DNA from: Candidatus Haliotispira prima
Lineage (GTDB): Bacteria; Spirochaetota; Spirochaetia; SP-2023
Length of the DNA: 64,000 nt
Assembly: GCA_029867005.1 (NCBI GenBank)
Contig: CP123443.1
Coordinates: 1,612,001-1,676,000 of the forward strand
Direction of reading: 5' to 3'
In this document: positions 9,135 to 18,652 of the stretch, in pieces
How positions within the stretch are numbered: position 1 is the stretch's first letter
How the letters are laid out: each line of letters opens with the position of its first letter
Made by a program: the position numbers and the translations under genes
Notes under the pieces: generated by a model
Databases searched by the model: none
Seen by the model: the letters and a program-made list of their open reading frames with translations, nothing else
Told to the model about the DNA's origin: nothing

Positions 9135-10436
9135 ATGCATGAGCATGGATGTATGAGTATGGATGAAATCGAGATTAAATACGACGGCAGGCAAAGGCTT
9201 GCAAATATTGCTATATTCTGGGACATTGAAAATGTGACCCCCAAACGAGGGTCTTTTTTTACGGATGGCCTTCTGGAATTTGCGGAGGGCTTGGGTAAGG
9301 TCGTCATCCAAAATGCCTACGCCGACTGGAGCGAAAAGCGTTTCCATCAGTTGGGATTGGATTTGGCCCAACACCATTTTTATATGGTACATTTACCGTA
9401 CCGTCGCAACCAACGCAGCAAAAATGGTGCCGACATTCAGTTGGTCTCCGATGCCTTGGACTGTTTGCGCGTTTACGACCATATTGACACCTACGTTCTG
9501 GTCACCGGCGACAGCGACTTTCGGCCTTTGGTGCGGCCTTTGCGCCGTATGGGTAAGACCATCCACATCATTTGTGACATCCGCAATGCCTCGCAGGATT
9601 TATTGATGATTGCCGACAGTTTCCAGGATTATCACGAGCTGTTGCCCAGCCGTGATGAAGAGGATGATGTGGTCGAGAGTCGAACCTCGCGACAAGGTTC
9701 CAGAGATGGCAAGGACACAAAAACCAGCCGGGACGACAAAGACGGCAGAGAGACCAAAACCGAGCGGGGAGTGCGCAGTGCCGAGGAAGATTCCAGCTAT
9801 TGGTTCAACCGACTTTGCGAGGCTGTACAGGCACTGGAAACCGAAGAAAAGACTATTAACCTCAGCACTCTGCGCGTCCGGATACGCATGCTCAACCCCG
9901 GTTTTGACGAACGCAAGTTGGGCTACCGCCGCTGGAGCCAGTTTATTACCGCTGCGGCGAAAGAGAACTATATTCGCATCGAAAGCCGGCAGGGAGAGGA
10001 TGGGGAAGACAGTGACAGCGAGCAGCTTATCAGGGTTGTGGAGCAGGCACCCAACGCCGGTTCCGGCAATGCTCTGACTCTGCAAAAGGCCATTCAGGAA
10101 CTGCTGGCCATTTTGCAACAGGCCGGTTCCGGCAGCGGGACAGACAAGGATGCCGATGAAGAAGGCTATTTACTCTACGGTATTTTGAGTTCGCGCCTGC
10201 GCGAACGCAGTATCAATGTGCAGGAGCTGGGTTTTAATCAGTTCAAGAAATTTATGGCCTCTGCCGAGGCACGCGGCCTGATAGAGACCAAGTTGGAGAA
10301 TTTGAATTATTCGGCCCGCCTGCCGGATGCGGCGGGACCGTCTGAGAGCCCGGATGAGTCCCGGGAAGAGACCAACCCCAAGCCGAAGTCGATCCGCAAG
10401 GTTTCCGGCCGCAAACGTTTGCACAACAAAGACTGA
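9135..10436 (+). CDS. NYN-domain (LabA/DUF88) putative ribonuclease with two OST-HTH domains
   Basis: About 433 residues. An N-terminal NYN/PIN-like nuclease domain begins at NIAIFWDIENV and carries the family acidic residues (DIEN, GADIQLVSDALD, VTGDSDFRPLV). A highly charged linker rich in K/D/R/E follows. Two OST-HTH/LOTUS-like segments then appear: one around NRLCEAVQALE to RRWSQFITAAAK, one around LQKAIQELLAILQ to FNQFKKFMASAE. Family knowledge suggests RNA binding and cleavage. The start is uncertain: ATG 9135, 9153 and 9159 are in frame and none has a good RBS. The gene directly precedes lipoprotein island 1. Confidence 0.8.
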   Translation: MHEHGCMSMDEIEIKYDGRQRLANIAIFWDIENVTPKRGSFFTDGLLEFAEGLGKVVIQNAYADWSEKRFHQLGLDLAQHHFYMVHLPYRRNQRSKNGADIQLVSDALDCLRVYDHIDTYVLVTGDSDFRPLVRPLRRMGKTIHIICDIRNASQDLLMIADSFQDYHELLPSRDEEDDVVESRTSRQGSRDGKDTKTSRDDKDGRETKTERGVRSAEEDSSYWFNRLCEAVQALETEEKTINLSTLRVRIRMLNPGFDERKLGYRRWSQFITAAAKENYIRIESRQGEDGEDSDSEQLIRVVEQAPNAGSGNALTLQKAIQELLAILQQAGSGSGTDKDADEEGYLLYGILSSRLRERSINVQELGFNQFKKFMASAEARGLIETKLENLNYSARLPDAAGPSESPDESREETNPKPKSIRKVSGRKRLHNKD

Positions 10437-10465
10437 GGTTTCCGATTCGGCAGAGCGAGTATTTG

Positions 10466-10610
10466 CCAAGGTTCGACAAGCTCACCTACCATTCCACGGG
10501 CTCACCTACCATTCCACAGGCTCACCTACCATTCCACAGGCTCACCTACCATTCCCCTCCCTTGGAGGGGGGGACTACGTTAGGGGGTTCCGGTCGGATG
10601 GGCCCAAATA
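10466..10610. repeat. REP-like intergenic repeat block with 20-bp tandem units
   Basis: After the motif GGTTCGACAAGCTCACCTACC-like start, a 20-base unit (CTCACCTACCATTCCACAGG) repeats nearly four times (10481-10556) and runs into the palindrome CCCCTCCCTTGGAGGGG. The same motifs recur in most intergenic gaps of both lipoprotein islands. Confidence 0.75.
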
Positions 10611-10667
10611 ATTTTTGCCGTTGCAGAGGGAGCGGAGATACTCGAAACCTGTCTAAGGCCCCCTCTC

Positions 10668-10696
10668 TTGACAACTCTTCTAAACGAATATACAGT
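10668..10696 (+). promoter_or_regulatory. cassette promoter, gene 10753
   Basis: TTGACA (10668-10673), 17-base spacer, TACAGT (10691-10696). Confidence 0.7.
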
Positions 10697-10752
10697 CTAA
10701 GCTGCTAATCTTTTTTGCCCATTTTCTTATACTTTTCCGGAGGAGCATTTTT

Positions 10753-11944
10753 ATGAAAAAAAGAGACCAAATATTGACAGATATCGGACTAAACAGTATA
10801 ATATCCAATATCCAATATCCAATATCCAATATCCAATATCTATACCTCGCTTAGAACATATATACAGTCAGTTTACTTCCTTTTATTTCCCAATAAAACC
10901 AAACTCTCCAAACCATCTCTGATTTCTCCGTTTTTCTGCTTTCTCTTCATTCATCTGTTTTTGTCTGCCTGTGCCGATCTGGGCACTAGCTCTTCTCCTA
11001 CGTCTAAAAACACCCTCCGCTTCGAAACGGACGGAGGCAGTGCCGTGCCTTCGGTGCAGGTGCCGATCGGCGGCATGACACTAAGCAAAACCATGACGGC
11101 CCCCACCAAAGCGGCAAGCGGCAGCACGACCTACTACTTTGGAGACTGGTACACGGTGGACAAAGCCACGGGACACACGGGCAAGACCAAGTACGATTAC
11201 ACCAAATCGATAACGGAGAGTATGACACTCTACGCCCGCTGGTACACCGAGCAACCTGCCGATAAGGCCGCCTTACAGGCACTGATTACCACTGACAGTG
11301 GCGACTTCAATCACATTGATGTGCGAAAAATAACCGATATGAGTCGACTCTTCTCGGATAAACTCAATTTTAATGGAGATATTTCAGGTTGGGATGTCTC
11401 AGGTGTTACTGATATGAAGTATATGTTTAGCCCCAGAGACTTGGCTGACAGGCAAAAATTCAATCAACCGATAGGAGATTGGGATGTCTCTAATGTTACT
11501 GATATGAATACTATGTTTTGGAATGCTGAGAAATTCAATCAACCGATAGGGGATTGGGATGTCTCCAACGTTACTGATATGAACTATATGTTTAACAGTG
11601 CTTTGGTCTTCAATCAATCAATAGAAAATTGGGATGTCTCCGACGTTACTAATATGAATAGTATGTTTAGTAATACTAACGAATTCAATCAGCCCATAGG
11701 AAGTTGGAATGTCTCCGGTGTGACTAATATGCATGGTATGTTTTATTATGCTAAAAAATTCAATCAACCCATAGGAAGTTGGGATGTCTCGGAGGTTACT
11801 GATATGGGCTATATGTTTAGTTATGCATTGGCCTTTAACCGGGACATCTCGGGTTGGACTGTAACCCAAGTAACGATTGATCCTGATATCTTCGATGGTG
11901 CCAGTCTTATGAGTAGAGATAATAAACCTCCCAAATTTCGGTAG
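10753..11944 (+). CDS. phase-variable short PARCEL/DUF285 lipoprotein, currently out of frame
   Basis: GGAGGAG lies 7 bases before ATG 10753. The frame runs through the conserved leader (ILTDIGLNSII) and the 7-bp array, then hits TAG at 10852-10854. The signal peptide (lipobox LFLSAC) and mature protein lie in the next frame, and removing one 7-bp unit (six to five) joins them into 394 residues. The mature part has a Listeria-Bacteroides (Flg_new-like) module (FETDGGSAVPSVQV to MTLYARWYTEQPADKAAL). About eight 25-residue DUF285/PARCEL repeats of the type [20 protein letters not shown] follow. Predicted outer surface lipoprotein. Its homologue at 63695 is in frame. Confidence 0.8.
10774..10802 (+). 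promoter_or_regulatory. consensus sigma70 promoter inside the coding leader
   Basis: TTGACA (10774-10779), exactly 17 bases, then TATAAT (10797-10802), abutting the 7-bp array. The pattern is kept, with small changes, in the other array-bearing genes. It may be an intragenic promoter or a side effect of the conserved ILTDI-NSII codons. Confidence 0.45.
10801..10842 (+). repeat. 7-bp array, 5 exact + 1 degenerate unit (OFF)
   Basis: ATATCCA five times, then ATATCTA. In-frame state needs five units in total. Confidence 0.92.
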
Positions 11945-11958
11945 CGTTTAGCCTGGGG

Positions 11959-11982
11959 CATTTCGACTCCGCTCAATGACCC
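11959..11982. repeat. dispersed repeat CATTTCGACTCCGCTCAATG
   Basis: The motif also occurs at 28493-28515 and inverted near 60685-60712 and 62390-62407, always between lipoprotein genes. Confidence 0.6.
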
Positions 11983-12039
11983 GGGCTCTCCCCGCTCAAT
12001 GACCCAGGCTCTCCCATCAATGGCCCAAAGATTGCGCGG

Positions 12040-12068
12040 ATAGCCCCCCTCCCTTGGCGGGGGGCTAT
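12040..12068. terminator. hairpin after gene 10753
   Basis: ATAGCCCCCC and GGGGGGCTAT form a perfect 10-bp stem with a 9-base loop. The same hairpin lies after the homologous gene in island 2 (62293-62320). Confidence 0.5.
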
Positions 12069-12156
12069 ATAGAGAGGTGGTGGCTCAGCCTACCCCCTCT
12101 AAGGCCCCTCTTGCCGGGTTCGACAGGCTCACCTACCGAGACCACAGGCTCACCCC

Positions 12157-12185
12157 TTGTCAAACCCCCTGAATGAACATACAAT
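12157..12185 (+). promoter_or_regulatory. cassette promoter, gene 12240
   Basis: TTGTCA (12157-12162), 17-base spacer, TACAAT (12180-12185); AAGGAG at 12226-12231. Confidence 0.7.
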
Positions 12186-12239
12186 AAACTCGCAAACACA
12201 CTTTGCCCATTCTCGTATTTGCCCAAAGGAGCATCCCTC

Positions 12240-13381
12240 ATGAAAAAGCAAGACCAAATATTGACTGATATTGGTATAAACAGTATAATATCCAATATCC
12301 AATATCCAATATCCAATATCACACTACTTTAGAAAGCAAGCATCTATTCCTTTGCATATCAACTAGTTACAAACCTTTTTACCTATTTTTTTCCCGTCTC
12401 CGTTCCCGCCTTTTTGCCTTCCTTTTTCTGTTCCTTCTCGGTCTGTTTCTGCTCGCCTGTGTTGACCCGGCAACAAGCTCCACCCCTGACCCAATCCCTC
12501 CACCCAATGTGACTTTTCCCTACATCGGTGCCAATGAACTCACTTTCTCTATAACCAGCGAATTGGAGGGAGAGGTGGAGTTTACCTTTGGAATTTCGGC
12601 GGCTGCAACCACCACACTTCCGGCCCAATTAGGTAAAGGGTATATCAAACGTACCCTGACAAAAGATGTAAGCAGGGAGGTATTTATGGCCCATTTGAAC
12701 ACCATACCCGATGACATAAGCACTCTCACAGCCGACCATTTGTTGAAAGAGAATACGACGTATTACCTCCATATTTACCGGGGCAGAGAGTTAGCCTCAC
12801 AAAAATCTTTTACAACTGCCAAGTTTGCCACTTTGCCCACCTTAGAGAGAAGGCAGCAAGCCAACAATATCGGCATGCATTTCCGGGATCAATATTCTCG
12901 CTCCAATGGAGAGATCACAGATCCCGACACAAATACTGTTGGCATACCAAGAACAAGCACAGAAATTAGTTCCCCCAAAAAGATAGAAGTAAAGGAGGAG
13001 GAGTATTTGATACTTCCAACAAGGGTGGCTTTTCCTATATTTCCGGAACCCTCACCTGTCACCTCATCAGAGGAAGTAAATTTGCACTTAGTCCAATTTA
13101 AGGTAAATAATAAGGGGACCTTTCATACAGTATTTACTTTTTTTGATGGAAGTGAGGCTGAAGGAACAACGAACGCAAAGACTGTTTTTTTAGAAAGGAA
13201 AACAAAATCGACTAATTTTGATGTGTATTTTAGTGCTATCACAGCTATGTTGCCCTCTGACCCGGTAAATAAAAATTATTTTCTTGTAGATGGATTCGAA
13301 ACCGAGTCTACTGTTCAGTATAATCTGGCAACCTACAGTGGGTACCAAACTGTACGAAACGTGCAATTGATTACCCAATAA
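12240..13381 (+). CDS. phase-variable lipoprotein, FPYIGANE family, currently out of frame
   Basis: From ATG 12240 the frame reads the leader and four ATATCCA units and stops at TAG 12330-12332. A fifth unit would join it to the signal peptide (LGLFLLAC) and the mature protein, 382 residues in total. The mature N-terminus (TFPYIGANELTFSI, EGEVEFTFGISA, LGKGYIKRTLTK, ENTTYYLHIYRGRE) is shared by five genes here. The C-terminal half varies, and the end (RNVQLITQ) is again conserved. I recognise no named domain; the beta-rich start suggests an Ig-like or FN3-like fold. It has the same length as its inverted partner at 56682-57823. Confidence 0.8.
12288..12315 (+). repeat. 7-bp array, 4 units (OFF)
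   Basis: ATATCCA four times followed by ATATCAC; five units restore the frame. Confidence 0.92.
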
Positions 13382-13417
13382 TTTTCATAATCTTCATAAT
13401 CTTCATTTTTCAATACC

Positions 13418-13461
13418 CAACTGTGCCGTGCCGGCGGTTTTAGACCGGCACAGCACAGTTG
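13418..13461 (+). terminator. 17-bp hairpin after gene 12240
   Basis: CAACTGTGCCGTGCCGG pairs with CCGGCACAGCACAGTTG with one mismatch, 10-base loop. Confidence 0.5.
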
Positions 13462-13467
13462 AGGGTC

Positions 13468-13745
13468 TGCTGTTCAATATAATCCAGCAACCTACAGTGG
13501 TCAACAGAATATACGAAACGTGCACCGGCAAGGCACAGTTGAGGGTCTGTTAAGATGGGTGAGGCACTCGAACCCCCTATAAGACCCCCCTTGCCGGGTT
13601 CGACAGGCTCACCTACCGAGACCACAGGCTCACCCACCAACCCGACAAATTCACCCAACCCCTTGGTCTAATGGATCCTCACCGTTGTAATTTCCCTCCC
13701 TCAGAGGGGTCAGGGGTGGTCTTTAGGCATGGTGATCTAAGGCCC
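13468..13745 (+). repeat. relic of a lipoprotein 3' end plus REP-like repeats
   Basis: 13468-13523 closely copies the 3' end of the preceding gene (13311-13367: CCTACAGTGG, ACGAAACGTGCA), a leftover of duplication or gene conversion. It is followed by GGTTCGACAGGCTCACCTACC-type and CCCTCAGAGGGGTCAGGGGTGG-type motifs. No gene is supported in 13382-13822. Confidence 0.65.
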
Positions 13746-13748
13746 CCC

Positions 13749-13777
13749 TTGCCAAAACTCCTAAACGAATATACAAT
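13749..13777 (+). promoter_or_regulatory. cassette promoter, gene 13823
   Basis: TTGCCA (13749-13754), 17-base spacer, TACAAT (13772-13777); AAAGGAG at 13809-13815. Confidence 0.7.
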
Positions 13778-13822
13778 AAAGCCGCAAGCCCACTTTGCAA
13801 ATTTTCTCAAAGGAGCACTTTT

Positions 13823-14906
13823 ATGAAAAAACGAGCTGGAATATTGACAAATATTGGTATAGATAGTATAATATCCAATATCCAATATCCAATATCCAAT
13901 ATCCAATATCCATACCAAGCTTAAAACATATATACAGTCAATTTACCTTTTTTTACTCCCAAATAAACCTCAAACTTCCAAAGCCTTTCCGGTTTTTTCA
14001 TTTCTCTGCTTTTTTCCCATTCTCTTCATTCATTTGTTTTTGTCCGGTTGTGCCCCGATCTCCGACGACAGTAAGAACCCGACACCTCCCGCTGCGGCAA
14101 GCCTGAATACTTCCATGGCTTGGGTCTCCATGCGGGAGGCCCTGGTGCAATTGGACAACGGCAGCCAAGGCGTACGAACAATAGGCGTTGTCGTCAGCAA
14201 AGACGCTACTGCTACGGCCTATGCGAGTGTGAAAGACTTGCCGGGTTTTTATACCAGAAAAACCAAAGCGGACGGGACACCCCGAACCGTTTATCTTTCG
14301 ATGACCGATCAAATGACTTTCGCCAAGTTTAATTTAGCAACTGTTTCTGTTAATGGTCAAGTGAGTGCCCTGGCCGCTGCGCCGGAGATTTTACACCCTG
14401 GCACCAAGTACTATGCTCATTTTTACGAGATAGCAGGTACGACAGGCACAGCCATAGAAAAACTTGAATTTACGACCGAAAGCTTCCCAAGCAGCTACCC
14501 CACCGCAAGAGGAACATACAGCAGCTTTTATAACCAAATCACGGCCGGAATCACCTCTACAGCCATGGAATACAAGGCTTCTGAGAGTTATTTAATTCCG
14601 GTGAGGGTTTACTTCTCTTTCATCCCGGTGACCTTGACTTTCGGGGATGTGGGTATAACGTATGATATTCATCTAAATTCCGGAAGTATGCGACCTTTCA
14701 GAAATAGAATGATAAGTACTCACACGGAAGGTATACTCTATGATATATACAATATCAACCCCTCAGGGCCTGACGCAAACGTGACTCTTTGGGATGGAAT
14801 GATAAAAACTCCTAATTTAAGCTCTATTGTTGCTATAGACTCTGGGTATGGGGGGCAGGAATTTATATTTTATGACAATAAAAAAGTGGTGTTAGTGACC
14901 GAGTAG
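13823..14906 (+). CDS. phase-variable lipoprotein, SMREALVQ family, currently out of frame
   Basis: From ATG 13823 the frame passes six ATATCCA units and stops at TAA 13922-13924. With five units it would join the signal peptide (IHLFLSGC) and mature protein, 358 residues. The mature part starts APISDDS and contains SMREALVQLDNGSQGVRT, VKDLPGFYTRKTKADG, a Y-Y-A-H-F-Y strand and a variable C-terminal half ending VVLVTE. One homologue lies in island 2 (58135-59219). No known domain recognised; the alternation of short strands suggests a beta-sandwich. Predicted surface lipoprotein. Confidence 0.78.
13871..13912 (+). repeat. 7-bp array, 6 units (OFF)
   Basis: Six exact ATATCCA units; five would restore the frame. 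Confidence 0.92.
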
Positions 14907-15174
14907 GCTAGCTTAAATAAGCGGTTGTAGTTCTATTTCCAAAGGTTGGGGGGGGCAACAATGAACCATAGGCCCAATAAGAAAACGTACGACTGCTTGC
15001 AGCCTGAAGCCCCCCTTTCCGGATTCGACAGGCTCACCTACCAACCCGACAAATTCATCCGGCCCCTTGGTCTAATCGACCCAATTAATCGCCACTCTTG
15101 TAATCCCCACTCTTGTAATTCCCCTCCCTCGGAGGGGTCAGGGGTGGTCAGGCATGGTGGTCTAAGGCCCCCCC
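14907..15174. repeat. intergenic REP-like motifs
   Basis: Contains TTCGACAGGCTCACCTACC and CCCCTCCCTCGGAGGGGTCAGG-like palindromic motifs, no gene. Confidence 0.6.
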
Positions 15175-15203
15175 TTGCCAAAATCTCTAAACGAATATAC
15201 AAT
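15175..15203 (+). promoter_or_regulatory. cassette promoter, gene 15241
   Basis: TTGCCA (15175-15180), 17-base spacer, TACAAT (15198-15203); CAGGAG at 15228-15233. Confidence 0.7.
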
Positions 15204-15240
15204 TTAGCCCGAATCTATCCCACTTTACAGGAGCATCCCC

Positions 15241-16250
15241 ATGAAAAATCAAACGAAGGTATTGACTGATATTGGTATAAACAGTATAATATCCAATATC
15301 CAATATCCAATATCCAATATCACACTACTTTAGAAAACAAGCCGTTATTTCTACCACCTACAAATTGTTCTAAGCCTTTTTACTCAATTCCCTCTCGTCT
15401 TTTATCCTTCATTTTTCTGTCCGTTCTCGGTCTGTTTTTAGCCGCATGTGCTCCGCTGTCCGACAGTAAAGACCCGGCGGCCAAACCCGCCGATATTTCC
15501 TTTTCCGTCACCGCCGTGGCCTCTTCTGTACAATTAGAAGTGACCGGTATTCCGGCCATTACAGATGCGGGTAGTATTATCCGCTTAGCTGCGGAAGCCG
15601 TTCCCACCAAGGCCGAAGCCCAAGCGAGCCCGGGATATGTCAGCCTGAGCATAGAGGCGGGCAGTACACGTAAATTCAGTATCAGCCAACATTATACAAC
15701 GAACCTCGGCGATGGACTTACTCTTGCCGATGTCCTGACCCCCAATACCAAGTACAAACTATACCTGTTTATGCCTGCGGCTATTGATCTTGGGCAAACA
15801 ACAATTGCAGGCGGAGAGATTGCGGAAGACAGAGTGGAAATTTCCTTTACTACCGCGAGTTTACCCCCTGCGGGTGATGCGGTATGGAATGAGGAGTGGA
15901 CAGCCCGAAAATATGTTGCCAGTCTCAACGAATACCATTTTATGCAGGCACAAACAGGTATCACAGTGTCTTACTTTCAGACGCCATTTACCCTTATCCT
16001 TCATGAAGCTTCTGTTGAAGTTTCCGACAGTTCTACCTTTGATACTGTAGGCACCTATACACCTTCCGGTGGAGCAGCACCTGCTGCCCTATTTAACTAT
16101 AATTACGGGACAATTACGGGATACACATCTGACTATAACTATTTTATTGATGCGGACAAGCTGTCTATTATAGAGGTAAGACTCCAATCCGCCCATACCA
16201 GTTTTTTCGGGAACACAAGTACTTTTTTCGCTCCCATCTCCCGTTATTAG
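15241..16250 (+). CDS. phase-variable lipoprotein, SVQLEV family, currently out of frame
   Basis: ATG 15241 with CAGGAG 7 bases upstream. The frame reads four ATATCCA units and stops at TAG just after. A fifth unit would join the signal peptide (VLGLFLAAC) and mature protein, 338 residues. The mature N-terminus (ADISFSVTAVASSVQLEV, TRKFSISQHY, NTKYKLYLFMP) is shared with the genes at 18653 and 34746. The segment after SLNEYHFM is divergent and the end (SRY) is conserved, the pattern expected of antigenic variants. No known domain. Confidence 0.8.
15289..15316 (+). repeat. 7-bp array, 4 units (OFF)
   Basis: ATATCCA four times followed by ATATCAC; five restore the frame. Confidence 0.92.
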
Positions 16251-16396
16251 TGGGGTAGTTTTATTGGGGTTCCAATCAATAAGAATATTCGGATGCATCA
16301 CGATCTTGGTGCAAGGTTTCGGACAATTTTCTTCGTAGTTATTGCCGAGAACCATTGCCGGAGAACCATTTGTACAAGACCGTTGCCACAGAACTG
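16251..16396. other. intergenic, nothing recognised
   Basis: From the lipoprotein stop to the IclR promoter; GC-mixed, no repeat motif or ORF supported. Confidence 0.35.
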
Positions 16397-16425
16397 TTGA
16401 CAGGCCGCCTTAGTTCTGATAATAT
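16397..16425 (+). promoter_or_regulatory. promoter of the IclR regulator
   Basis: TTGACA (16397-16402), 17-base spacer, TAATAT (16420-16425). The left arm of the inverted repeat below overlaps the spacer and -10. Confidence 0.55.
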
Positions 16426-16453
16426 GTACTATAGTTCCGTTTATCAGAACTAA
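16410..16453. promoter_or_regulatory. perfect 13-bp inverted repeat, probable operator
   Basis: TTAGTTCTGATAA (16410-16422) and TTATCAGAACTAA (16441-16453) are perfect reverse complements 18 bases apart. The left half overlaps the -10 of the regulator promoter, and the right half lies just downstream of the start site. This fits autorepression by the encoded IclR protein; a hairpin in the leader RNA is the alternative. Confidence 0.5.
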
Positions 16454-16556
16454 TCGCAACTATAAAAAGTTGTGGGAAATTTGATCTTCGTCATTTTGGT
16501 GACCTTGGTGATTCCGCTGACCCTGTTGGTTCCGGTGATCCGAGTAGGGATACGCC

Positions 16557-17282
16557 GTGAATCCGCGCGAAATTTTGTTGCTCGACCAAGTGTTGGAAAT
16601 GGAAGAGGCACCCACCTTTACCGATTTGCGCAACTCGTCCGGCCTGTCCAAATCCACAGTACACCGCTGCCTGAACAGTTTAGAGGAAAGCAGGCTGCTC
16701 TATCGCCGGGAGGGCCGCTTCTACCCCGGTGCGCGGTTGTTGCGCTGGCTGCACCTGCCGGCGGCCAAGGGAAATGTCTGGACGAACCTACTGCACCCGT
16801 ATTTGCAGCAGTGCAGCCGGCAATTCGGAGAGGTTGTCCATTTGGTTCAGCGGCAGGGTTGGAAGGCCACCTACATCGACAAAGTGGAGGGGCTCGGGCC
16901 CATTGTGCTGAGGTCCCGCATCGGTGCGGAATTGGATTTGTACAGGACGGCAGCCGGCCTGGCCATTTTGGCACGGCTCAGCAATGCAGAGCTGGAGCGG
17001 TACCTGGAGAGCGCAGAAGGCCACTATACCAAGGCGGAACTGGCGGCCCTCCGCAGTTTCCCGCTGGAAGCGGAGTTGGAAGCAACCCGCACCCGGGGCT
17101 ATTCCCTGGAAATTGAACAAAATGAAAAGAACATTCAGTGCTGTGGTGTATCGCTGGGAGATGTTCATCCCGACTTAGCTCTCAGTGTCAGCACGACGAC
17201 GTTATTGTCCCCGGACAGCTTGCATGAGATCGGTCAGGGGCTTTGTCGGGTCGCAGAGAATATTTCCCGGGAACTGTTGTGA
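16557..17282 (+). CDS. IclR-family transcriptional regulator
   Basis: 241 residues from GTG 16557 (AGGGA upstream). An N-terminal winged helix (FTDLRNSSGLSKSTVHRCLN, residues about 19-38) is followed by the IclR effector domain (VVHLVQRQGWKATYIDKVEG, RTAAGLAILARLS, RTRGYSLEIEQNE). IclR proteins next to KDG kinase commonly sense uronate-pathway intermediates (KdgR-like), so control of the next gene is the likely job. The effector-domain Cys pair NIQCCGV replaces the usual NIxCIAAPV. It sits with the kinase as an island of metabolic genes within lipoprotein genes. Confidence 0.88.
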   Translation: MNPREILLLDQVLEMEEAPTFTDLRNSSGLSKSTVHRCLNSLEESRLLYRREGRFYPGARLLRWLHLPAAKGNVWTNLLHPYLQQCSRQFGEVVHLVQRQGWKATYIDKVEGLGPIVLRSRIGAELDLYRTAAGLAILARLSNAELERYLESAEGHYTKAELAALRSFPLEAELEATRTRGYSLEIEQNEKNIQCCGVSLGDVHPDLALSVSTTTLLSPDSLHEIGQGLCRVAENISRELL

Positions 17283-17396
17283 TGCCGCATAAGGCCGGAC
17301 AAAGCCACATAAGGATATGCCCAAGGGTCATTCGGACATAAAGAGAATCAACACAAAGAATAAATTGATACTGAAGATAAGGGAAGGATATTGAAC

Positions 17397-18491
17397 ATGA
17401 AAAAGATCGTGACTTTTGGCGAAATTATGGGACGCTTTGAGACCCCAAACCACAAGAAACTGGAGCAGAGTCTTCCGGGTGCTTTGGAGCTGACTTTTGG
17501 CGGGGCGGAAGCCAATGTGGCCTCTTCCCTCTCCTACATGGGCAAAGAGACCCGTTTTATCACCGCGCTGCCCGAAAACTCTTTGGGGAATGCTTGCCGG
17601 CGTTTCCTCCTCGGTCAGGGAATCGATTTAAGCTTTGTCCGGCCCAGCCGTTCGCGGCTGGGCCTGTACTTTCTGGAGACCGGTGCCAACCAACGGCCCG
17701 GCTCCGTCACATACGACCGCGCTCACAGCGCGATCTGCAACATTGACGGCAAGACCGTTGACTGGCAGGCCGCCTTTGCCGATGCCGAGTGGCTCCACAC
17801 CACGGGTATTACACCTTCTCTTTCCCGCCAAGCCGCCCACGCAACTCTGTTGGCCGTGCAGGAGGCCCAAAAGGCGGGCCTGACCGTGTCTTGTGATTTG
17901 AATTTCCGCAAAAAATTGTGGCAATGGAACGGCAGTATGTCTGCCAAGGCTCTGGCTCAGGAAACTATGCGCGGGATTTTGCCGTATGTCGATGTGGTGA
18001 TTGCCAACGAAGAAGACGCTTCCGATGTTCTGGGCATTGAGGCCGCCCACAGTGATGTTTCTTCCGGCCAACTCCATACGGCGGCCTACGCAGATGTTGC
18101 CAAGGAGATTGTCCGGCAGTTCCCCAACGTGCAACAGGTGGCCATTACCCTGCGCGAGAGTATTTCGGCCAGTCACAATAATTGGGGTGCCCTGCTGTAT
18201 GAAGACAAAAACGGCGGCAAAGCCGCCTTTGCACCCCTCGACTCGGCTGCCAACTACAAGCCGTACGAAATCCGCAATATGGTAGACCGTGTCGGCGGCG
18301 GGGATTCCTTCGCCGCCGGTTTGATTTTTGCCCTGACAACCCCCGAGCTGAGCAGCCCCGAAGTAGCTATCCGCTATGCGGTTGCGGCCTCTTGTTTGTG
18401 CCACAGCATCCCCGGTGACGTAAACTACAGCACCCGTGCCGAAGTGGAATCTCTAATGGGCGGAGACAGCTCCGGCCGGGTGCAACGTTAA
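17397..18491 (+). CDS. kdgK: 2-dehydro-3-deoxygluconokinase (PfkB family)
   Basis: 364 residues from ATG 17397, chosen over TTG 17391 because GGAAGGA lies 9 bases upstream. PfkB carbohydrate kinase: N-terminal TFGEIMGRFETP and GGAEANVASSL, and the C-terminal signature DRVGGGDSFAAGLIFAL with the catalytic Asp. The MGRF/YDRAHSA/DLNFRKKLW pattern is typical of KDG kinase, which phosphorylates 2-keto-3-deoxygluconate in uronate/pectin breakdown. No KDPG aldolase is next to it. It lies 114 bases after the IclR gene and is probably its target. Confidence 0.85.
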   Translation: MKKIVTFGEIMGRFETPNHKKLEQSLPGALELTFGGAEANVASSLSYMGKETRFITALPENSLGNACRRFLLGQGIDLSFVRPSRSRLGLYFLETGANQRPGSVTYDRAHSAICNIDGKTVDWQAAFADAEWLHTTGITPSLSRQAAHATLLAVQEAQKAGLTVSCDLNFRKKLWQWNGSMSAKALAQETMRGILPYVDVVIANEEDASDVLGIEAAHSDVSSGQLHTAAYADVAKEIVRQFPNVQQVAITLRESISASHNNWGALLYEDKNGGKAAFAPLDSAANYKPYEIRNMVDRVGGGDSFAAGLIFALTTPELSSPEVAIRYAVAASCLCHSIPGDVNYSTRAEVESLMGGDSSGRVQR

Positions 18492-18568
18492 GCGGCCTTA
18501 CATGTGGAGCCTTCCAAGTACCTGCCAAGGCTCCACAGACTCACCCACCATTCCCGGCCAGGGGCACC

Positions 18569-18597
18569 TTGCCAAACCTCCTGAATGAATATACAAT
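18569..18597 (+). promoter_or_regulatory. cassette promoter, gene 18653
   Basis: TTGCCA (18569-18574), 17-base spacer, TACAAT (18592-18597); AAGGAG at 18638-18643. Confidence 0.7.
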
Positions 18598-18652
18598 AAA
18601 CTCGCAAACAAACTTTGCCGATTTTCCCATTTGCCATAAGGAGAGCACCCCC

